A stretch of 64,000 nucleotides of DNA, from the NCBI RefSeq assembly GCF_017562075.2, contig NC_054082.1:34131148-34195147 (forward strand), written 5' to 3'. Both the position numbers and the translations under genes were made by a program. The notes below the pieces were generated by a model. The model did not search any database and was not told where the DNA came from. It worked only from the letters and a program-made list of their open reading frames with translations. Numbering within the stretch: the first letter of the stretch is position 1; every line of letters begins with the position of its first letter. Below, one piece after another: positions 59,717 to 64,000 of the stretch. This stretch comes from Anopheles merus (lineage: Eukaryota; Arthropoda; Insecta; Diptera; Culicidae).

Positions 59717-62700
59717 CTGTCGTCGTTGTGGTCGTCGTGGTAGGCGAAGGAAGAAGGATGTGAGTGCATCCTGTCGCGGTGTTATCGCAAAGCATTTCAA
59801 TATTTTGTGGCGTGCGGTGCTGCGGAAAGCCAAACGGAACGATGACGGTGGAGCCGACCGGAAAAAAACGCTCGAGCTTGGCAAATGCAGAACAAATTGC
59901 ATTTTCATCATCAGCTCGAGGCAACCACCGATAAGGTTGATAACGTTTCAAGCGCGCCAAAGCGTTCGCTTCTGCTATCGATCAAGAAAACGATTGCTTC
60001 GGTGCGACGGAAATCTCGCCTCGACTGTGCCATTTTTTGTGCTTGAATTTTGTAGCGCCGACTCGGAAACGAAACCGATTCGGAATGAACGGAATGGCAC
60101 ATCAAACAAAAGTGTACGATTTTTGTTTGTACGGGTTGTCTTGCCGGTCGCCCGCTTCCATCAATGTCGATCGATTTTGTTTCAAGCTTCCTTCAAGATT
60201 TTGGTTCTCACAAGGCAATAATATATTCGCCATGTGTCCTGCCCTGTGCTGTCCGCCGCTGCACAAACAGCTAGCCAAAATAAAGGAACGTTTTTCTTCC
60301 CCGCAACGTGGGCTACTCCATGCCAGCGAGCATCAATGTGTGTGGTATGCTGGTCTGCATAATGCTGTCCCCCAAAATGATACATCCCCAAATGTCCCCT
60401 AAACGCTGTGACCGGGGGAAGGGGGGGGGGATACATTAGATCCGGTGCTTTGCCAAAGGCTACACGATTGTTGACAGCACAACACAAGGGTACTGAGCAA
60501 ACAAACGGGTGAAAAGGGGACCCTCGGAAGAGGCCCCCTCTCGATGGCCGGTGGTGCCGGTCGGGTGCGCTTCGTGTAATGTGTTTTTCGGTGCTCTATT
60601 TGTTTATTTGATTCTCTATGCTTGGCAGCTGATGTTGAAGGATGGTAAGGGTCGAAATCGAAATGAGCAAAACAAAAATCATCATCCGTTAAGGATAGAA
60701 ATGTACGTGTGCGCTTAACCGGATGGAACAAAAGGGCATTTTGGGGGGGAGGACGAATGCTGAACTGTTGGGATCGCTTGAGACAGAGGTCCGATAGCCG
60801 CAAGCCATGTGTACTGAGGACGAGAAATAATAAACACGTTGCTCCAGAGCACGTTAGAGGATAAAGATGATAACTCTTAATTTATGCAACATTAGTCTAA
60901 AATTATTGTCTGTAAGCAGCAACGGACCGAAAAAAACGTTTCATTACATTGAAAATCCATTTCATGTAATAAAACTCACCGAAATTCAATAAAAAAAATC
61001 CATTCCAACCCATGCAAAGTTTGAGCGTGAGTAATTGATTACAATTTTACGCTCAAGCTTCCTAAATAAAAATTCGCTTAATCAAAAAAACATTTCGCCG
61101 TGATTGAGACTCGTCGCCGCCCGTTTCCTTACGGTGTGGAGCAGAGAATAATAATTTTAAAGCTCTCGACCGATCGACCGTCGCGCGCCAGCCGTAAAGG
61201 CGAAGGAATGTTGGTTAATTTTATGCTTCCCTTTGCGAACGGGCGCGTGCTATGGCATTATGAGCAACGATGATCAAATATTTTACAAGCGATAAATCGA
61301 ATCAACTGCGCCACGGCTGCGACCAGCGCTGTGAGAAATAAAAACATCCTCCCTCCCGAAAAATAAAGCAAAATCCCGGGAGGAGTGGAAAATCTGTACA
61401 ACAACTTCTGGCTGATTGATGGGAAGATGATTTATTGAGTTTCGCTCGTAGCGCGACCCACACGCCACCAGCGCACAGCACACAGCGCAGCCCGAATCCG
61501 CAACTGGAACGGATAGGAGATTACGATTGATTGCATTTCTTATGGGATTTTTGGCTGCTACCGTGGCCCACGTTTCCAAGGGTTCGCCGGTTACCCTGGC
61601 CACGACGGAGCTCATTCACAAACACACACACGACCCAGCGAACTATCGATTCGATTCGAAAGGATGCTTCATTGTCTCCGAGCTGTTTATTTATGTACGG
61701 CTGGGTGTAGGCGCTTGCAGAGCGGCGCGTAATGAGCGGAACCGGGTGTGAGTGTGTGTGTGTGTGTGCATACAGCACGGAGCCTAAAAATGGCATTGCT
61801 TGTGCTCGTGACCGATCCCTGCCCGAAAAAGGGCACGGAAGGATTAGTGCGGCATTTTGGCACCATCGCTCGGTCAAAGCATGGCATGGAGTGGCGATGG
61901 AGTGGGAAAGAGCAGCAAATCCAATTCCACGACCACATTCCATCCCGAGTGTGCTTGAACCAGCAGTTCGCCCCTGCGTGCGTGGTGATGATCGGCAAGC
62001 GAAAGACAAAGACAAATGTGGAAGCCGATTCCCCCTTCTCGATTTGCCGATATTTCCCTCGAACCGTTCCGGCATGCGGAATGTGCGAGAAGCGATGCAG
62101 CCAGCACCATGCGCACAATCGGAGTGTCAATTTTATTGGTACACATCCGTGCGGCGAAGCTTGGCGCTGAATGCCAGCAACACCTCAATTGGCATTCAGT
62201 GGGAAGATAGGAAGGATGTTTTTGTTTCCCTTTTTTTTGCGTCGGGAGGAGGTTCGTCTTTTCACTCTTCATTCGCAAATGCGGGCAAAGCGCGGAGGAA
62301 TGGCAGCTTTTGTTGCTTTATTTGATTGCTTCGGGCAACGGAGATTAGCTTCGTTGATGGCATTTCTTTCTCCCGTGCGTTTGCTATTGTGGTGCTGAAT
62401 GGGTGTCGTAGATACCGCACCACGGTGCTAAAACGGGAAGAAAAACAACCGCGCAAACCTCACAAACAAAGAGCTTTCCGTGCCCGTGCGACTGCCATCG
62501 TTTTGACTAACATTAGCAACCCAGGGTTAGCCCGGTCCCCGGACGGTATGTATTATCCTGTCACCTCGTAACCTTTCGTGCCGTGCGCACCGCTCGGTGG
62601 GTATTGCAACGAATTGAACCAATTTGTGCACCCGACGAACACACACACACACACATACACCCGGGCTGGGGGTTAGAGTGTAAGCCACACTGGTACGGGA

Positions 62701-64000
62701 AATAACCTTTTCCCATCGTTTGCGTTCGGCAAGGTAAGACACAAATCCGGTCAGCACCGGATGGCAGCAGCTCACTTGATTGTGCAGGGCGATTTTTTTT
62801 CTCTTGTTTTCGTTTGTACAAAATTATGGAAACTTCTCGCACTAGGTGGCTACACCTTACTACCGATGGATTGGCGGGAAGGATATTGGGAAGGTTGGAT
62901 CCCATTAGAATCGGAAACAATTTACATTCGTTTGCATACGCACCAACTCGCTGCGTGTTGTGAAAATGTGCAAACACGCGCAAGACATTATGGGGTGGTG
63001 CCGTTTATGAGCATGAAGGTTGGTAACCGTTGCTTGGAGCCTTGAATGGTATGCGAAATTGAACCGAATGAGTTATTTATGGCGTGATGGGTGTTTAAAA
63101 GTGAAACAGCAATGCCACTTTGTGCCACTTGAATGCGTTCTTAGGTATGGTTGAAATTTTAAAGTGAATCTTAAATTATATCATTTGAGGTTTGTATAGC
63201 AATGTTGGAGATTGTTTTTAAGACTTTGTAATATATTGTAATATAAGTGAATAAATAATAATAATATCATCAAATTAAATATTCACCACTCCATAAAGCT
63301 GATCTTCGGGATGAATGAGTCACCTGATAATGGGATTGCAAACAATCACATAATTTACAGGCAAAAATTTCCATTACAAGCTTCATTACCATGAGACATA
63401 ACTCAGGCGCAAATTATGATTCACCTGACTGTAATTAATTATTCCAAGCGCGACAACACCACACAACACTGCTGGTTCTGGGGTTTGATCCAATATTATC
63501 TTATACAATCCGAAGCAAATCGATCTATTGGAATATATTTACACGGTCGCAAGTACACACGGAGGGGGCCTATCGCACACAGTAAAACGTGATTTATTAA
63601 ATGTCAACCAGCTCACCCACGGTCGATTGGTCCAATCCAAATAATATTTACACTTTCTGCCATCAGAGTGGGAGAGGTGGGGGGGGGGGAGGGCAAAAAG
63701 TAATGATCAATTAACAAGGTCTGTAGGGTATGGAATGATAATTAGCAAAAGAAAGTAATCGAAATAATGTTGGATTATTTCTAAAGACAAAAATAACTTA
63801 TCTATAGTGTTGTCTATGTTTCTTTACTCAATTGATGGCCAGTGTATGACACTAACTTAAGTTCAACTTATGTACTATTCGCCGAATACAAAAGAAGCTA
63901 TTTGTTTTTGAAGTTTAATGTCGACAAATTAAAATCGAATAAGTTATAGCATTTATTCAAATTTCTCATTAATGCGAGGATCATTATAACTGTAAATATG

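Larger units (their letters stand above)
53401..64000. other. Gene-free stretch to the right edge
   Basis: No protein gene is supportable. One 126-codon frame at 53,402-53,782 has a hydrophobic start and basic cleavage-like sites and is discussed as a weak candidate among the findings. Simple sequence includes (TTTA)n near 57,212-57,232, alternating CA/TA at 58,028-58,072, (CAT)n(CGT)n at 59,683-59,716, and CA/GT tracts near 61,750 and 62,640. The last 900 bases are AT-rich. Confidence 0.5.

Noticed and set aside
61732..62325. 197-codon plus-strand frame and the overlapping minus-strand frames at 61,521-62,278
   Set aside because: Several frames of similar length overlap on both strands, start in GT/CA repeats, and show no domain.
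1..64000. tRNA, rRNA and well-known insect microRNA genes
   Set aside because: I scanned by eye for tRNA B-box-like sequence and for several common microRNA seeds on the visible strand and found nothing convincing; a covariance-model search would be needed to exclude them.

Overview
The window looks like nuclear DNA of an anopheline mosquito, most likely the Anopheles gambiae complex. The grounds are: three insect-type protein genes at low density, short introns with GT/AG borders, many (CA)n, (GTT)n and (GAT)n microsatellites, a CR1/Q/T1-like non-LTR retrotransposon, and several short terminal-inverted-repeat elements. The species assignment is inferred from the gene products and the overall style, not from a database match.

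Layout. Positions 1-13,300 have no convincing protein gene; they hold many microsatellites, a GC-rich stretch near 8.0-8.6 kb and a recurrent 10-base motif that twice forms a dyad. From 13.8 to 22.6 kb lies a transposon cluster: a 1.33-kb TA-flanked element with eight symmetric copies of an 11-base motif; a 15-base minisatellite split by a 667-bp inverted-repeat element; a nearly full-length CR1-type retrotransposon on the minus strand whose ORF2 is broken by a single amber codon; and a 1.21-kb hAT-type non-autonomous element with a perfect 8-bp target duplication.

Next is an intact intronless gene for a DNAJB12/14-type ER-membrane J-protein (23.1-24.3 kb, plus strand). It is followed by a complete four-exon CYP4-family cytochrome P450 (26.3-28.5 kb, minus strand), whose splice sites join to a 505-residue protein. 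A second hAT-type element, unrelated by its ends, sits at 29.2-30.3 kb, again with a perfect 8-bp duplication. The FMRFamide receptor gene, a single-exon GPCR of 493 residues, lies at 34.4-35.9 kb (minus strand). A 1.2-kb TA-flanked fold-back element is at 38.0-39.2 kb. From there to 64 kb I see no supportable protein gene, only microsatellites, homopolymers and AT-rich islands; this could be intergenic DNA or introns of a gene whose exons lie outside the window.

The three genes are independent (ER proteostasis, oxidative metabolism, neuropeptide signalling), are not co-oriented, and show no sign of acting as a unit. The best second-look material is the set of non-autonomous elements whose boundaries can be set to the base from inverted repeats and target duplications, and the recurrent motif near 6-13 kb.
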